Shown: positions 35,345 to 46,131, counted from the stretch's first letter. The stretch: DNA of 64,000 nucleotides from Calvatia gigantea (GCA_025093985.1 JACAAK010000003.1:1426001-1490000), one strand, 5' to 3'. Notes: a model not told the origin generated them from the letters alone. Numbers and translations are program-made.

Positions 35345-35959
35345 TGTTATGAACTTAACTGCAGACTAACTTTATTCTCCCTTAAACATATTAACCTTCT
35401 ACTTAGACTTTCCTATTTTCCTTCTGTATACCCCAGTCCATTCTTTATTTATTTATCACATGTATTTCTACCTTTACTTCTTATGACTCATTCTGAGTCA
35501 TGTTCTTGTTTCATCTTCATCATCAAACTTCTATCTACTTGTCTCTATGACTCATATCCTCTCTTCTCCAGTCATCTCACCTATCCTTGTGATTCCTTAT
35601 ATTACCAATTAACCCATAGCAGTCTCCCATTGACTCATATCCATTTACTATGTAATTCTCTCATCTTTTATCCGTAGCTAGTATATAACCCTAAGTAGTA
35701 CCATTGTATTACCTTAGGTTATTCTAGTAACAAGCTTCCTTATCTTCGCTTGTCTACTACAAGGTTAACAACCTTGGGAACTGCAGTAACACTTAACTCA
35801 GACTTCTCAGACAAGCACAAGCTTCTACTCAAGAAAGCAATCCAAAGTCTACACAGAAGTCATTAAGACTTGTTGTATACTCCTGGGCTATAGCATTGAA
35901 CCTTTCCCTGAGTGGAGATGATCCAGGCCCAGTTGCAAAGTAAGGTAATGCATGTAACA
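35345..35959 (+). repeat. LTR-A 3' LTR of the decayed copy (615 bp)
   Basis: TGTTATGAACTTAAC...CATGTAACA, aligned throughout to the 625-bp LTR with CpG sites lost and small deletions. Confidence 0.92.
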
Positions 35960-36099
35960 GAGCTTCTACTTGAGGGAGTAATCTGAAGTCTGCACAGAAG
36001 TCATTGAGACTTGCCAAATACTCCTGGGCTATAGTGTTGAACCTCTCCCTGAGTGGAGATGATCTGGGCCCAGTTGTGAAGTAAGGTAATACATGTAAC
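35960..36099 (+). repeat. LTR-A 3' fragment
   Basis: About 140 bp repeating the last part of LTR-A (from AGCTTCTACT to the end), directly after the preceding LTR. It is a remnant of another copy, cut at 36100 by Tc1 sequence. Confidence 0.82.
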
Positions 36100-36101
36100 G
36101 T

Positions 36102-36181
36102 ATGATTATGTAATCCTTTGTTTTAGGGGAGTTATTAATTAATTAATATTTTAAGTGCATTGGAACAGTTTTGTCCCTCTT
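36102..36181. repeat. Tc1 copy 1 left inverted repeat (inner part only)
   Basis: From TATGATTATGTAATCC to GTTTTGTCCCTCT. It pairs almost perfectly with 37362-37441. It includes the palindromic TTAATTAATTAA and the inner site ATTGGAACAGTTTTGTCCC. Confidence 0.85.
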
Positions 36182-36206
36182 GAAATTTATATACAAAATG
36201 GGTATT

Positions 36207-37223
36207 CTAGTACCTGGTATAAGCTCCCTTGGCCTGTAAAACTGCCTGGACCCTCCTAGGCATACTCTCTATCAGATTCTGACACACTTCTGGTTCTATG
36301 TCATCCCACTCCTTTTGTATCCTCTCCCATAGGGTATTCATGCTATCAGGAGGAGTATCATACTCTCCCAGCTTATTCTTGAGGTGAGTCCAGAGATGTT
36401 CAATGGGATTAAGGTCTGGAGACTGTGGGGGCCATACCATAACCTCCAATTCAGACTCATCTAGCCAGTTTGTAGCCTTTTTGCTCTTGTGTTTGGGGTC
36501 ATTGTCCTGTTGGAAGACCATATCCTCCTCATTCTTCCCATACCACCTGATGCTCCTCTTTAGTTCATCCCCCAAAATTTGAACATAAAGGTCAGCATCC
36601 ATCTTCCCTTCAATTTTAGTGGCAAACCCCACTCCATCCCACAGCATACAACCCCAGATCATCACATTTCCTCCACCAAACTTGACTGTTCCCTCAACCA
36701 ATCTATCATTCAGCCCCTCTCCTGCCTTTTTCCATACCCAAACCCTTCCATCTGATCCAAACCGATTGATTTTGGACTCATCTGTCCAAATAACCCTCTT
36801 CCAGTCCTCCAGGGTCCAGTTAACATGTGCTTCTGCCCACTCCAACCTTTTCCTCCTATGGACAGCAGTAAGTTTAGGTCGTTTCCGCTTGACTACAGCC
36901 TTCATTCCAGCTCCTCTGAGTGCCCTGCACACTGTTTTGGTGGATACAGGCTGGGCAATAACATTTTGAAGTGATTTGGTGACTTGGGAGGCATTGTCAG
37001 CCTTGCGAGAGGTGATGAGGCGAACAGAATAGTGGATATCAGAGGGAGAAAGTTTAGATGGGCGGCCACCAACAGATTTGGAAAGTGTTGATCTATGTTT
37101 GGAGCGAATCCTAGAAATAGTACTGACTCCCAGACCAGTAATAGAAGCAATATGATGAGCAGATTTCCCTTGGTCCAGGTAAGAGAGGACTCTATTGGTC
37201 TGAGTAGAGGAAAGAGAGCGCAT
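36207..37223 (-). CDS. Tc1 family transposase (DD34E)
   Basis: Cuts and pastes the element. I chose the Met at 37223 (338 residues, MRSLSSTQ). An upstream Met at 37280 would add 19 residues, but that ATG overlaps the TGTATAAAT box, and the decayed copy at 62844 aligns only from the second Met. The N-terminus has two helix-turn-helix regions (VLSYLDQGKSAHHIASITGL) and a GRPSKLS linker. The catalytic triad is Asp in IWTDESKIN, Asp in FQQDNDPKH and Glu in NPIEHLW. The last two are separated by 34 residues, which defines Tc1. The length is normal and the frame intact, so the protein could be active, but the transposon lacks its left outer end. Confidence 0.93.
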   Translation of the reverse strand: MRSLSSTQTNRVLSYLDQGKSAHHIASITGLGVSTISRIRSKHRSTLSKSVGGRPSKLSPSDIHYSVRLITSRKADNASQVTKSLQNVIAQPVSTKTVCRALRGAGMKAVVKRKRPKLTAVHRRKRLEWAEAHVNWTLEDWKRVIWTDESKINRFGSDGRVWVWKKAGEGLNDRLVEGTVKFGGGNVMIWGCMLWDGVGFATKIEGKMDADLYVQILGDELKRSIRWYGKNEEDMVFQQDNDPKHKSKKATNWLDESELEVMVWPPQSPDLNPIEHLWTHLKNKLGEYDTPPDSMNTLWERIQKEWDDIEPEVCQNLIESMPRRVQAVLQAKGAYTRY

Positions 37224-37361
37224 ATAGTTGTAAAGGTATAGTGGGGGAGTTAATTTGCACCTGAGAATAAGCACATCCATTTATACATCACCCTACATGG
37301 TCACATGATTTTATTTGTATTTATTTGATTGCAATAAACGAAGTCATGTGCTCAGAATTTG

Positions 37362-37573
37362 AGAGGGACAAAACTGTTCCAATGTACTTAAAATATTAAT
37401 TAATTAATAACTCCCCCAAAACAAAGGATTACATAATCATACTTTGCATATGATTAGATAAGATACTGGACTATCTACAATTAAATTAGGAAGTGCACAG
37501 CCACAGTAGTCCTTGAGTTATGAGCTGATCTTCTGAAAAGTTCAAAACATTGGAACGGTTTTGTCCCTTACTG
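37362..37573. repeat. Tc1 copy 1 right inverted repeat (212 bp)
   Basis: Its reverse complement runs from CAGTAAGGGACAAAACCG to the inner TTTTGTCCCTCT. It matches the left repeat of copy 2 at 62496-62706 over its whole length. The 22-bp site GGGACAAAACTGTTCCAATG occurs at both ends of the repeat in opposite orientations. Confidence 0.85.
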
Positions 37574-37575
37574 TA

Positions 37576-37935
37576 TGGAATGATTGTTCTGGTGAGAAAA
37601 GAGAGTGCAAGAGACATTTCCCTTTTCGAGACATGGTAAAAGAAAACAGAAAGCAGTGACCAGGCCCACTCTACTCAATGCTACTAAGTGAAGGCTTCTT
37701 AATATGTCAACACACAGAGGATAACAGAAAATAACAAACTAGCAGTAAACAGTCCTGCTTTACTCAATGTTACTTGTGGAGGATAAAACCTAGTAGACCT
37801 GAAGTTCTACTCTTCTTGACCCTATTACTGGGAAGGCTTCTCAATGTCAACTGGACAGTAGAATAATCAGCAGAAGCTGGCCATAAGAAATGAGAGTTGT
37901 GTAAAAACAAGAAAAAGGGATGGAGGTTATTCTTA
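37576..37935 (-). mobile_element. LTR-A leader and gag 5' fragment, decayed
   Basis: Matches 6600-6974 of copy A1 with CpG loss. Contains the self-priming site next to the LTR that follows at 37936. The Tc1 insertion forms its left boundary. Confidence 0.78.
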
Positions 37936-39112
37936 TGTTACATGCATTACCCTACTTTACAACCAGGCCCAGATCATCTCCACTCAGAGAAAGGTTCAAT
38001 GCTATAGCCCAGAAGTATTTGGCAAGTCTCAATGACTTCTGTGCAGACTTCAGATCACTCCCTCGAGTAGAAGCTCACATTTATCTAAGAAGTCCAAGTT
38101 AAGTGCCACTACAGTCCCCAAAGTTGTTAACCTTGTAGCAGACAAGTGAAGATAGGGAAGCTTGTTACTAGAATAACCTAAGGTAATACAAAGGTACTAC
38201 TTAGGATTATATACTAGCTATAGATAAGGGATGAGAGAATTATGTAGTAAATGGGTATGAGTCAATGGGAGACTACTACAGATTAATTGGTAAGCTAAGG
38301 AATCATAGGGAATAGGAAAGAAGACAATTGTCATGACCTGTGCACGTTTGCCCACTCTCATCTGCTTCCCCCACTTGTAGTCATCATTACCTTAGTCCGG
38401 CTGTATTGGAATGCTCTTCATTCTTTCTGTTAGTCAGGCTGATATCCTGTTTTCTACACTAATCTCTATCCCCTTCAACTTCTCCACTATCGCCTTATAG
38501 TTAGAACTTGATCCTGGTGTCTTGTTAGACAGCTGCCCTCAGTGGCCATCCATTCTTCATTCATCATTACTTTCATACTTCCTGCTTTTCAGACTAGTAT
38601 ATAAACCTAGTCCCCATACTTGTAAATCCTTAGTCTGATTATCGACCACAATTACACCCTCTGATCCTGTTCCTCTCAGTCTCTGTTCCTCTGACCCTCT
38701 GACCCTACTCCCTCCTGAAATACAGACTTTGATGACAGCAGGAAGGCACAACACATATGTTGAAGCCACTGAGTCCAAATCTCATACTCATCCGAATTCA
38801 CCCGCTCTGTATGTTCTCACCCGACATCACCTGGCAGCTAACCTTCAGCTGATATCCCATGTAACCTGATCATAACAACAATATGAGTTATAGGAAGGTA
38901 GAGACAAGTAGGCAGAAGTTTGATGAGGGGAAATAGAGAGGGTGAAACAGGAACATGACTCAGGACAAGTCATAAGAAGTAAAGGTAGAAATACATGTGA
39001 TAAATAAATAAAGAATAGACCAGGGTATACAGAAGGGAAAATAGGAAAGTCTAAATAGAAGGTTAATATGTTTAAGGAGAAATAAAGTTAGTCTGCAGTT
39101 AAGTATGTAACA
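37936..39112 (-). repeat. LTR-A 5' LTR of the fragment, interrupted by solo LTR-D
   Basis: On the plus strand it begins TGTTACATGCATTACC and ends AGTATGTAACA. Removing LTR-D and one ACAAT leaves 623 bp. CpG-decayed. Confidence 0.88.
38329..38877 (+). repeat. Solo LTR-D (549 bp)
   Basis: TGTCATGACCTGTGC...CTGATCATAACA flanked by the 5-bp duplication ACAAT (38324-38328 and 38878-38882). Internal TATA-like AGTATATAAACC near 38590. The strand is assigned from that box. No other copy in the window. Confidence 0.88.
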
Positions 39113-39207
39113 CTTGCCTTGTGCAGAAATCTTTAAATATCTATTCCATCAGCTTAATCTAAGCCATACATCCCTATTACATTTGGTATTCAATTTCTGC
39201 CTCTTTA
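39113..39207 (+). repeat. LTR-C 3' fragment (copy 4)
   Basis: TGCAGAAATCTTTAAATATC through TTTCTGCCTCTTTA matches the last ~90 bp of LTR-C copies 1 and 3. The remainder lies outside or was lost at the LTR-A junction. Confidence 0.75.
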
Positions 39208-39499
39208 GCAGGCCCAGTAGTAGTGGCAGCTGAGTGCCCACAAGAGGACAAATATAATAAGGAGAGTCAGTACAGGAGGCCTACACTTGGAGCCACCTTA
39301 CCCCTAACTTCCCAAGCTAAAGAGTATATACCCAGAACAGATCTCCAGCAACCTAGCAGCAAGGGTAGAATCCTGACATATAGATGCCAGGAAGGTAGCT
39401 TAGCAGGATGAACCCACACTACCACCTAGGGACCCCACCCCCATTCAATTACTCCTTCTGCCACAAAGTTGCCACAAGCCTGCCCCAGGAAAGGAGAAC
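39208..39499 (+). other. Unassigned stretch with a short open frame
   Basis: Plus-strand frame from about 39223 to 39411 (MAAECPQEDKYNKESQYRR) without recognised similarity. It may be a gag or passenger remnant; no further support. Confidence 0.3.
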
Positions 39500-40129
39500 T
39501 GTTATATGCATTACTTTACTTCACAATCAGGCCCAGATCGTCTCCACTCAGGAAGAGGTTCAATGCTATAGCCCAGGAGTATTTGACAAGTCTCAATGAC
39601 TTCTGTGCAGACTTCAGATTGCTCCCTCAAGTAAAAGCTCATACTTGTCTGAAAAGTCTGGGTTAAGTGTCACTGCAGTCCCCAAGGTTGTTAACCTTGT
39701 AGCAGATGAGCAAAGATAAGGAAGCTTGTTACTAGAATAACCTAAGGTAATACAAGTGTACTACTTAAGGTTTATATACTAGCTATGCATAAGAGATGAG
39801 TAATTATGTAGTAAGAGGATATAAGTCAATAGGAGACTACTACAGGTTAATTGGTAATCTAAGGAGTCATAGGGAATAAGTAATGAATAGAGAAAAGAAG
39901 CAATATGAGTCACAAGAAGACAGAGACAAGTAGATAGAGGTTTGTTAGTGGGAAATACAAAGTATAAACAGAAACATGACTCAGAACAAGTCATAAGAAG
40001 GCAGACTAGAAGTACATGTGATAAATAAATAAAGATCAGACCTGGGTATATGGAAGAATAAGAAAAGTCTAATAGAAGGTTAATACATTTGTGGAGGAGT
40101 AAGGTTAGTCTGTGGTTAAGTTCATAATA
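39500..40129 (-). repeat. LTR-A copy (630 bp), decayed
   Basis: On the plus strand TGTTATATGCATTAC...AAGTTCATAATA. It sits directly against the LTR-A gag fragment at 40130 in the same orientation. No clear target duplication. Confidence 0.88.
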
Positions 40130-41358
40130 GTTCTTGACTAACATCCACCAAGTTTGGAATCTTGGGTTTGTTTCATCAAAGTTTGGGGGTTTTTGTCTAA
40201 CTTTTTTTGAGTTTCCATCATTTCCTACAAATTGAATTGCCAGGGTTCAATGTCTTTGTCAGCCTCCTTCTCCTTCAAGTGAGAAAGAGGACAAAGTGGA
40301 TGGAACATTGCTAGGACTTCATGATGAGGGAGGAAAGGGAGAGGATACTCTACCTCTTCAACCTCTACTAGGAGACCTTTTACTGGGAGATCTTCATATT
40401 CTAATTCCAAAAATTGGGGTTGATGCTCTGGAAGGTGACAGAGGTTGGTCAGGTGGTTGAAGATTCATTTGAGTTTGAGTTTGAGTTGAAGTAGCCATAG
40501 TTTTAGTTTCTGTATATACTGGTTCTTGGGATTTGAAACTAGGGATGTCTGGGTATTTGAGGGTATCTAGAGCATATAGAAGGTGATCTTCTTCCCTATT
40601 GAGAATGTCTTGTGTTTCATCTGGATGTTCTAGTAATTGGTGGAAGGTTTCATCATCTAAGTCATCTTCAAGGGTAGATGGTAAGGTCTGGGGGTTTTCA
40701 ATTCCAAACTGGAAAGGAAATACAACTCTAGATGGGGTTTGTGGTAGTGATTCCTATAGTGGGCCTTATTGGGGTGAATCAGGTTGAAAATGGTCAAATT
40801 TGCCACTTTGAGATAGTTTAGATGGTTCTGGTTTATTAGATTTCCTTGTAGGTACAGGTAATTCCCATAGTAGTTTGGGTTTCTGAGATCTCATTTATGG
40901 GGTGTGGTAGATTCTTTCCAGGTATGGTGCTGAAGGACCTTCTGATTGGTGGGCACATTGGGGTAGTGGTGTAGTAGGTGACTCAAATGAGTGTTAAGTT
41001 AGTGTATGGAATGATCAATCTGGTGAGGAAGGAGGATGTAAGGGACATTTTCCTTTTCAAGACAGGGTGAAAGAAAACAGATAGTGGTGACCAGGCCTGC
41101 TCTACTCAATGCTACTAGGCAGAGGCTTCTCAATGTGTCAATACACAAAGGATTTCAGAGAATAAACAAAACTAGTGGTAAGAGTCCCACTCTTCTTGAC
41201 ACTACTTGTGGAGGAAGAATCCTAGTAGATCTGAAATTCTACTCTTTTTAACCTTATTACTGGGAAAACTTCTCAATATCAACTAGATGGAGGAATAATC
41301 AGCAGAAGCTGGCCATAAGTGTTATATAGAAATAAGAGAAGAGGTGAGGTTATTCTTA
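40130..41358 (-). pseudogene. gag: LTR-A gag 5' part and leader, decayed
   Basis: Aligns to 5810-6974 of copy A1: the region around the gag-domain start (CTAACATCCACCAAG), the Pro/Ser-rich N-terminal part, and the leader with its self-priming site at about 41347-41356. Gag and pol beyond the first third are deleted between the two flanking LTRs. Confidence 0.8.
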
Positions 41359-41984
41359 TGTTATGTGTGTTATCTTTCTTCACAACTAGGCCCAGATTGT
41401 CTCCACTCAAGGAAAGGTTCAACACTATAGCCCAGGAGTATTCAGCAAGTCTCAATGACTTCTGTACAGACTTTGGATCACTCCCTTGAGTAAAAGCTCA
41501 TGCTTGTCTGAAAAGTCTGAGTTAAGTACTACTGCAGTCCTCAAGGTTGTTAACCTTGTAGTAGATGAGTGAAGATAAGGAAGCTTGTTACTAGAATAAC
41601 CTAAGGTAATACAGAAGTACTACTTACAGTTATATACTAGTTATGAATAGGAGATGAGTAATTATGTAGTAAAGGGGTATGAGTCAGTGAGAGACTACTA
41701 CAGGTTAATTGGTAATCTACAGAATTATAGGGAAGAAGTAATAAATAGAAAAGAAGTTAATATGAGTCATGAGAAGATAGAGATAGGTAGATAGAAGTCC
41801 AGTAGTGAGAATTCGAGATAGAAATAGAAACATGGCTGGAGGTGAGTCATAAGAAGGTGAACTAAAACTACACATGTTAATAAATAAATGATAGAAGAAA
41901 AGTAAGTCTGAAGAGAAAGGTAATATGCTACAAGTAAGGTTAATTTGATAATAGAAGAGCCAGGATATGATAGGTTTGTAATAG
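41359..41984 (-). repeat. LTR-A 5' LTR (626 bp), decayed
   Basis: On the plus strand TGTTATGTGTGTTATC...AGGTTTGTAATA. It joins a truncated LTR-B LTR at 41985. Its right part is duplicated at 44099-44584. Confidence 0.88.
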
Positions 41985-42633
41985 ATGTCCCCTTCATATA
42001 TAAGTGTAGCTACTGCCACTGTAATTGGTATGCTTAACTATCTAGTGCTTTCCCCTTTGCACACTTTCAAGTTTTGCCATCTAAGCTGCAACTTGAGTTA
42101 TCAACTCATAAAAGTCATAACATTTGGTTAAGTGTTCCTACCTCACCTTGCAGGATAGGAGCTAGTATATGAGCTCAAACTATAATGAACTATAGTACAG
42201 AGAACTGAACCTCAAAGACAATTCAACAAATGAAGAACAGGAAGAACAAGTTGTAGATACAGACAACAAAATATTAGACAAAGAAGTTGAAAACCCTAGC
42301 TCTGATGAAACAAATGAAGAACCAGTCATAAATCCAGACAATGAACTACAAGACAACTTCCAGGTTGTGAACCCAACTGAAGAACTACCAGCTGATGAAA
42401 ATAGACTGTCTGAACTATTCAATGAACTTGATTTAATTGAAGAAGAACTAAAGAACCCAGAACCTACTATACCTGCCAATACAAACACTACAACTGCCTC
42501 AGAACCCAATGGGAAAAGCCTTGTGCCAGACCCTAGGTTCTTTAATGGCATTAGAACAAAATTTGAGGATTGGTGGAGATCTATGATACTCTTCATAAAA
42601 TTCAACAAGATAGTATCAGAAAATGACAAAGCC

Positions 42634-42677
42634 TGTAAGTCTGGTCTATTCCCAAATGTCACTCATGAACACATGGC
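42634..42677 (-). repeat. LTR-E 3' LTR, outer 44 bp
   Basis: TGTAAGTCTGGTCTATTCCC matches the right LTR start at 61561. It is cut by LTR-B at 42678; the rest lies at 54646-54814. Confidence 0.82.
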
Positions 42678-42984
42678 TGTTGTGAACTTTTCACCAATCA
42701 TATCGTGTTCCTCACTTCATCTACATTCCAATCTCCTGTGTACCTGTTTCAGCTATTCCTGCCTATGCGATCTCTGAGCTTTGACCCATAACTACTATGC
42801 CATAGCCATTGGATGTTTCATGTAGTTATCTCCATCCATTCAACTGGATACTCCCTCTGTATATAAGCATACATACATACTCCTGTATTCGGTACACTTA
42901 ACCACTCAGTTCCTCTCCCCTTACTCGCCCTCAAGTCTTAGCCTAAGTTGCAACCTGAGGTTAACTCAGACTAAGGTCGTAACA
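42678..42984 (+). repeat. LTR-B 5' LTR of copy B3 (307 bp)
   Basis: TGTTGTGAACTTTTC...AAGGTCGTAACA. TATATAAG at 42860-42867. CTTAACCA at 42897-42904 is complementary to TGGTTAAG at 42987-42994, 2 nt after the LTR end. Confidence 0.87.
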
Positions 42985-43063
42985 TTTGGTTAAGCATCCC
43001 CACCTCACCTTGCAAGGAGTAGGCTGAAACAGGCCTGAACAGAAGCAACTCAGGAGCTAGTAT

Positions 43064-44098
43064 ATGAGCTCGAACCTGGATGAATATAGAGAACCAAACC
43101 TCGAAGTCACTGACAACGAATCAGAAACATTAGATGAAGAAGAAACAGGGAACTTCGAAGTACCTGAAGAAACACACGACGAACCCGGAGCAAACCCAGC
43201 AGAAGAAGAAGTGTTATCAGAACTTCTAAACGAACTTGACCTAGCAGAGGAAGAGATAGTACACCAGGAGAAATCAGACGAATCAAGTTCAGACAAAACA
43301 GAATCAGAAACTGACTCTGACATGACTGATAATGCAGTAATGCCCATGACAACGCCCAGTGGGAAAGGCCTAGTGCCAGACCCGGGATTTTTCGATGGCA
43401 CCTGCACTAAGTTCGACGACTGGTGGAGAGCAATGACGCTCTTCATGAAATTCAACAAGATAGTTTCGGCAGATGATAAAGCTATAGCAGTCTTAGCCAG
43501 ACTGCAAGGAGGAACTGCAGGAGCATATGCAGCTATGAGAGCACCAGCCATCCTAGAATCTGAGGATTCAGTGGACTGGAAGGTCTTCTCCAAAGAATTT
43601 AGAAGAACCTTCTCAGACGACGCCTCAAACAGCAAGGCCGAATGGCAGATCGAAAAATTCAAACAAGGAAACTGAAACACCACCGACTACTTGATCTAAT
43701 TCGAGGTGCTGAAAAGCAAGGCCAAGACTGACAGCAAGCATGCTATATTCCTACTTAGGAAGAATGCCCGACAAGACATCATACATACGATCACAGGCTA
43801 TCCACCCTCAGCCAGGCCAGACACATATGCAGAATGGAAAGAAGCCATATTGTCCGTCAGACAAGGATACGAAGCATCTGAATACCGAGGGGACAGGAAA
43901 ACGAACACCGGCACCACCTATGGAGGAATGGGTGAACCCATGGAGATAGGAAGCAGGCGTCACATCTTCAATGACAAAGGAGAGCCAAAGTGCTACAATT
44001 GTGGCATTTTTGGCCACATTGCCAAAGATTGCAAAAAACCCAAGGGGTTAATATGCTACAACTGTGGAAAGAAAGGACACATAGCCAAAGCCTGCACC
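43064..44098 (+). pseudogene. gag: LTR-B gag (copy B3), one nonsense codon, 3' truncated
   Basis: ATG at 43064 (MSSNLDEYREPNLEV). Acidic N-terminus, then the gag domain (FFDGTCTKFDDWWRAM) and FKQGN before TGA at 43673-43675. The frame resumes with one more stop near 43697 and continues through two intact CCHC knuckles (CYNCGIFGHIAKDC and CYNCGKKGHIAKAC). It breaks off at 44098 where LTR-A sequence begins. This is the best-preserved LTR-B gag here and gives the family's nucleocapsid structure. Confidence 0.85.
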
Positions 44099-45504
44099 AC
44101 AGCTTGTCTGAAAGAGTCTGAGTTAGTACTACTGCAGTCCTCAAGGTGTTAACCTTGTAGTAGATGAGTGAAGATAAGGAAGCTTGTTACTAGAATAACC
44201 TAAGGTATACAGAAGTACTACTTACAGTTATATACTAGTTATGAATAGGAGATGAGTAATTATGTAGTAAAGGGGTATGAGTCAGTGAGAGACTACTACA
44301 GGTTAATTGGTAATCTACAGAATTATAGGGAAGAAGTAATAAATAGAAAAGAAGTTAATATGAGTCATGAGAAGATAGAGATAGGTAGATAGAAGTCCAG
44401 TAGTGAGAATTTGAGATAGAAATAGAAACATGGCTGGAGGTGAGTCATAAGAAGGTGAACTAAAACTACACATGTTAATAAATAAATGATAGAAGAAAAG
44501 TAAGTCTGAAGAGAAAGGTAATATGCTACAAGTAAGGTTAATTTGATAATAGAAGAGCCAGGATATGATAGGTTTGTAATAGATGTCCCCTTCATATATA
44601 AGTGTAGCTACGGCCACTGTAATTGGTATGCTTAACTATCTAGTGCTTTCCCCTTTGCACACTTTCAAGTTTTGCCATCTAAGCTGCAACTTGAGTTATC
44701 AACTCATAAAAGTCATAACATTTGGTTAAGTGTTCCTACCTCACCTTGCAGGATAGGAGCTAGTATATGAGCTCAAACTATAATGAACTATAGTACAGAG
44801 AACTGAACCTCAAAGACAATTCAACAAATGAAGAACAGGAAGAACAAGTTGTAGATACAGACAACAAAATATTAGACAAAGAAGTTGAAAACCCTAGCTC
44901 TGATGAAACAAATGAAGAACCAGTCATAAATCCAGACAATGAACTACAAGACAACTTCCAGGTTGTGAACCCAACTGAAGAACTACCAGCTGATGAAAAT
45001 AGACTGTCTGAACTACAGTATTCAATGAACTTGATTTAATTGAAGAAGAACTAAAGAACCCAGAACCTACTATACCTGCCAATACAAACACTACAACTGC
45101 CTCAGAACCCAATGGGAAAAGCCTTGTGCCAGACCCTAGGTTCTTTAATGGCATTAGAACAAAATTTGAGGATTGGTGGAGATCTATGATACTCTTCATA
45201 AAATTCAACAAGATAGTATCAGAAAATGACAAAGCCTGTAAGTCTGGTCTATTCCCAAATGTCACTCATGAACACATGGCTGTTGTGAACTTTTCACCAA
45301 TCATATCGTGTTCCTCACTTCATCTACATTCCAATCTCCTGTGTACCTGTTTCAGCTATTCCTGCCTATGCAATCTCTGAGCTTTGACCCATAACTACTA
45401 TGCCATAGCCATTGGATGTTTCATGTAGTTATCTCCATCCATTCAACTGGATACTCCCTCTGTATATAAGCATACATACATACTCCTGTATTCGGTACAC
45501 TTAA
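44099..45504 (+). repeat. Duplicate of 41503-42901 (about 1.4 kb)
   Basis: Contains, in order, the LTR-A tail (minus), the truncated LTR-B LTR, the B2 gag start, the AAGCC site with the LTR-E start, and most of an LTR-B LTR. It matches 41503-42901 almost base for base at an offset of about 2603. Differences are mostly single-base indels, denser at its left end. It stops where an LTR-A LTR begins (45505). Confidence 0.85.
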
Positions 45505-46129
45505 TGTTACGAACTTACCACACCCCCGGACTCTCCGCATTAACGTATTAACCTTCTGTATGGACTTTCCATTCTTCTTCCTGTATACCCCGGTCCGTTC
45601 TTTATTTATTTATCACAGGTACTTCTACCTTCGCTTCTTATGACTCATTCTAAGTCATGTTCCTGTTTCACCTTCATCTTTTCCACCATTGTACTTCTCT
45701 TTACCTGACTCCATCTTCTTATGACTTGTACTCGTTCTTCTATTCATTTCACCTATCCCTATGATTCCGTAGATTACCAATTAACCCGTAGTAGTTCCCG
45801 TTGACTCATATCTACTTACTACGTAATCTCTCATCTCCTATTTGCAGCTAGTATATAAACCCTAAGTAGTACTTTGTATTACTTTAGGTTATTCTAGTAA
45901 CAAGCTTCCTTATCTTCGCTCGTCTGCTACAAGGCTAACAACCTTGGGGACTGCAGTGACACTTAACTCGGACTTCTCAGGCAAGCGCGAGCTTCTACTC
46001 GAGGGAGCGATCCGAAGCCTGCACAGAAGTCATTGAGACTTGTCAAATACTCCTGGGCTATAGCATTGAACCTCTCCCTGAGTGGAGACGATCCGGGCCC
46101 GGTTGCGAAGTAAGGTAACGCACGTAACA
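45505..46129 (+). repeat. LTR-A 5' LTR of copy A5 (625 bp)
   Basis: TGTTACGAACTTACCACACC...GCACGTAACA, inserted after CTTAA in an LTR-B LTR. Serves as reference copy for the family because its CpG sites are largely intact. Confidence 0.95.
45852..45859 (+). promoter_or_regulatory. LTR-A TATA box
   Basis: TATATAAA in the context GCTAGTATATAAACCC, conserved in most LTR-A copies. Transcription should begin about 30 nt downstream, close to AGGTTATTCT at 45886-45895. Confidence 0.65.
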
Positions 46130-46131
46130 TA

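Larger units (their letters stand above)
29840..35959 (+). mobile_element. LTR-A copy, strongly CpG-decayed, 5' truncated
   Basis: Begins inside pol at the protease, continues through integrase and chromodomain, then ORF3 and a 3' LTR. Compared with copies A1 and A5, almost every CpG is TpG or CpA and many CGA codons are TGA. Gag and the 5' LTR are missing. Confidence 0.92.
36100..37573 (-). mobile_element. Tc1-type DNA transposon, copy 1 (left end truncated)
   Basis: The right inverted repeat (37362-37573) ends CCCTTACTG followed by TA. The left repeat is reduced to its inner 80 bp (36102-36181) because an LTR-A piece replaces the outer part. The right flank TATGGAATGATTG is LTR-A leader, so the transposon had inserted at a TA in that leader. 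The transposase lies between the repeats. Confidence 0.88.

Noticed and set aside
36102..36181. Stand-alone MITE next to the Tc1 transposase
   Set aside because: It is the inner part of a 212-bp inverted repeat whose outer part is retained on the right side and in copy 2.
39495..40134. AGAAC/GTTCT flanks as a target duplication of the LTR-A at 39500
   Set aside because: They are reverse complements, not direct repeats, so they do not mark an LTR insertion.
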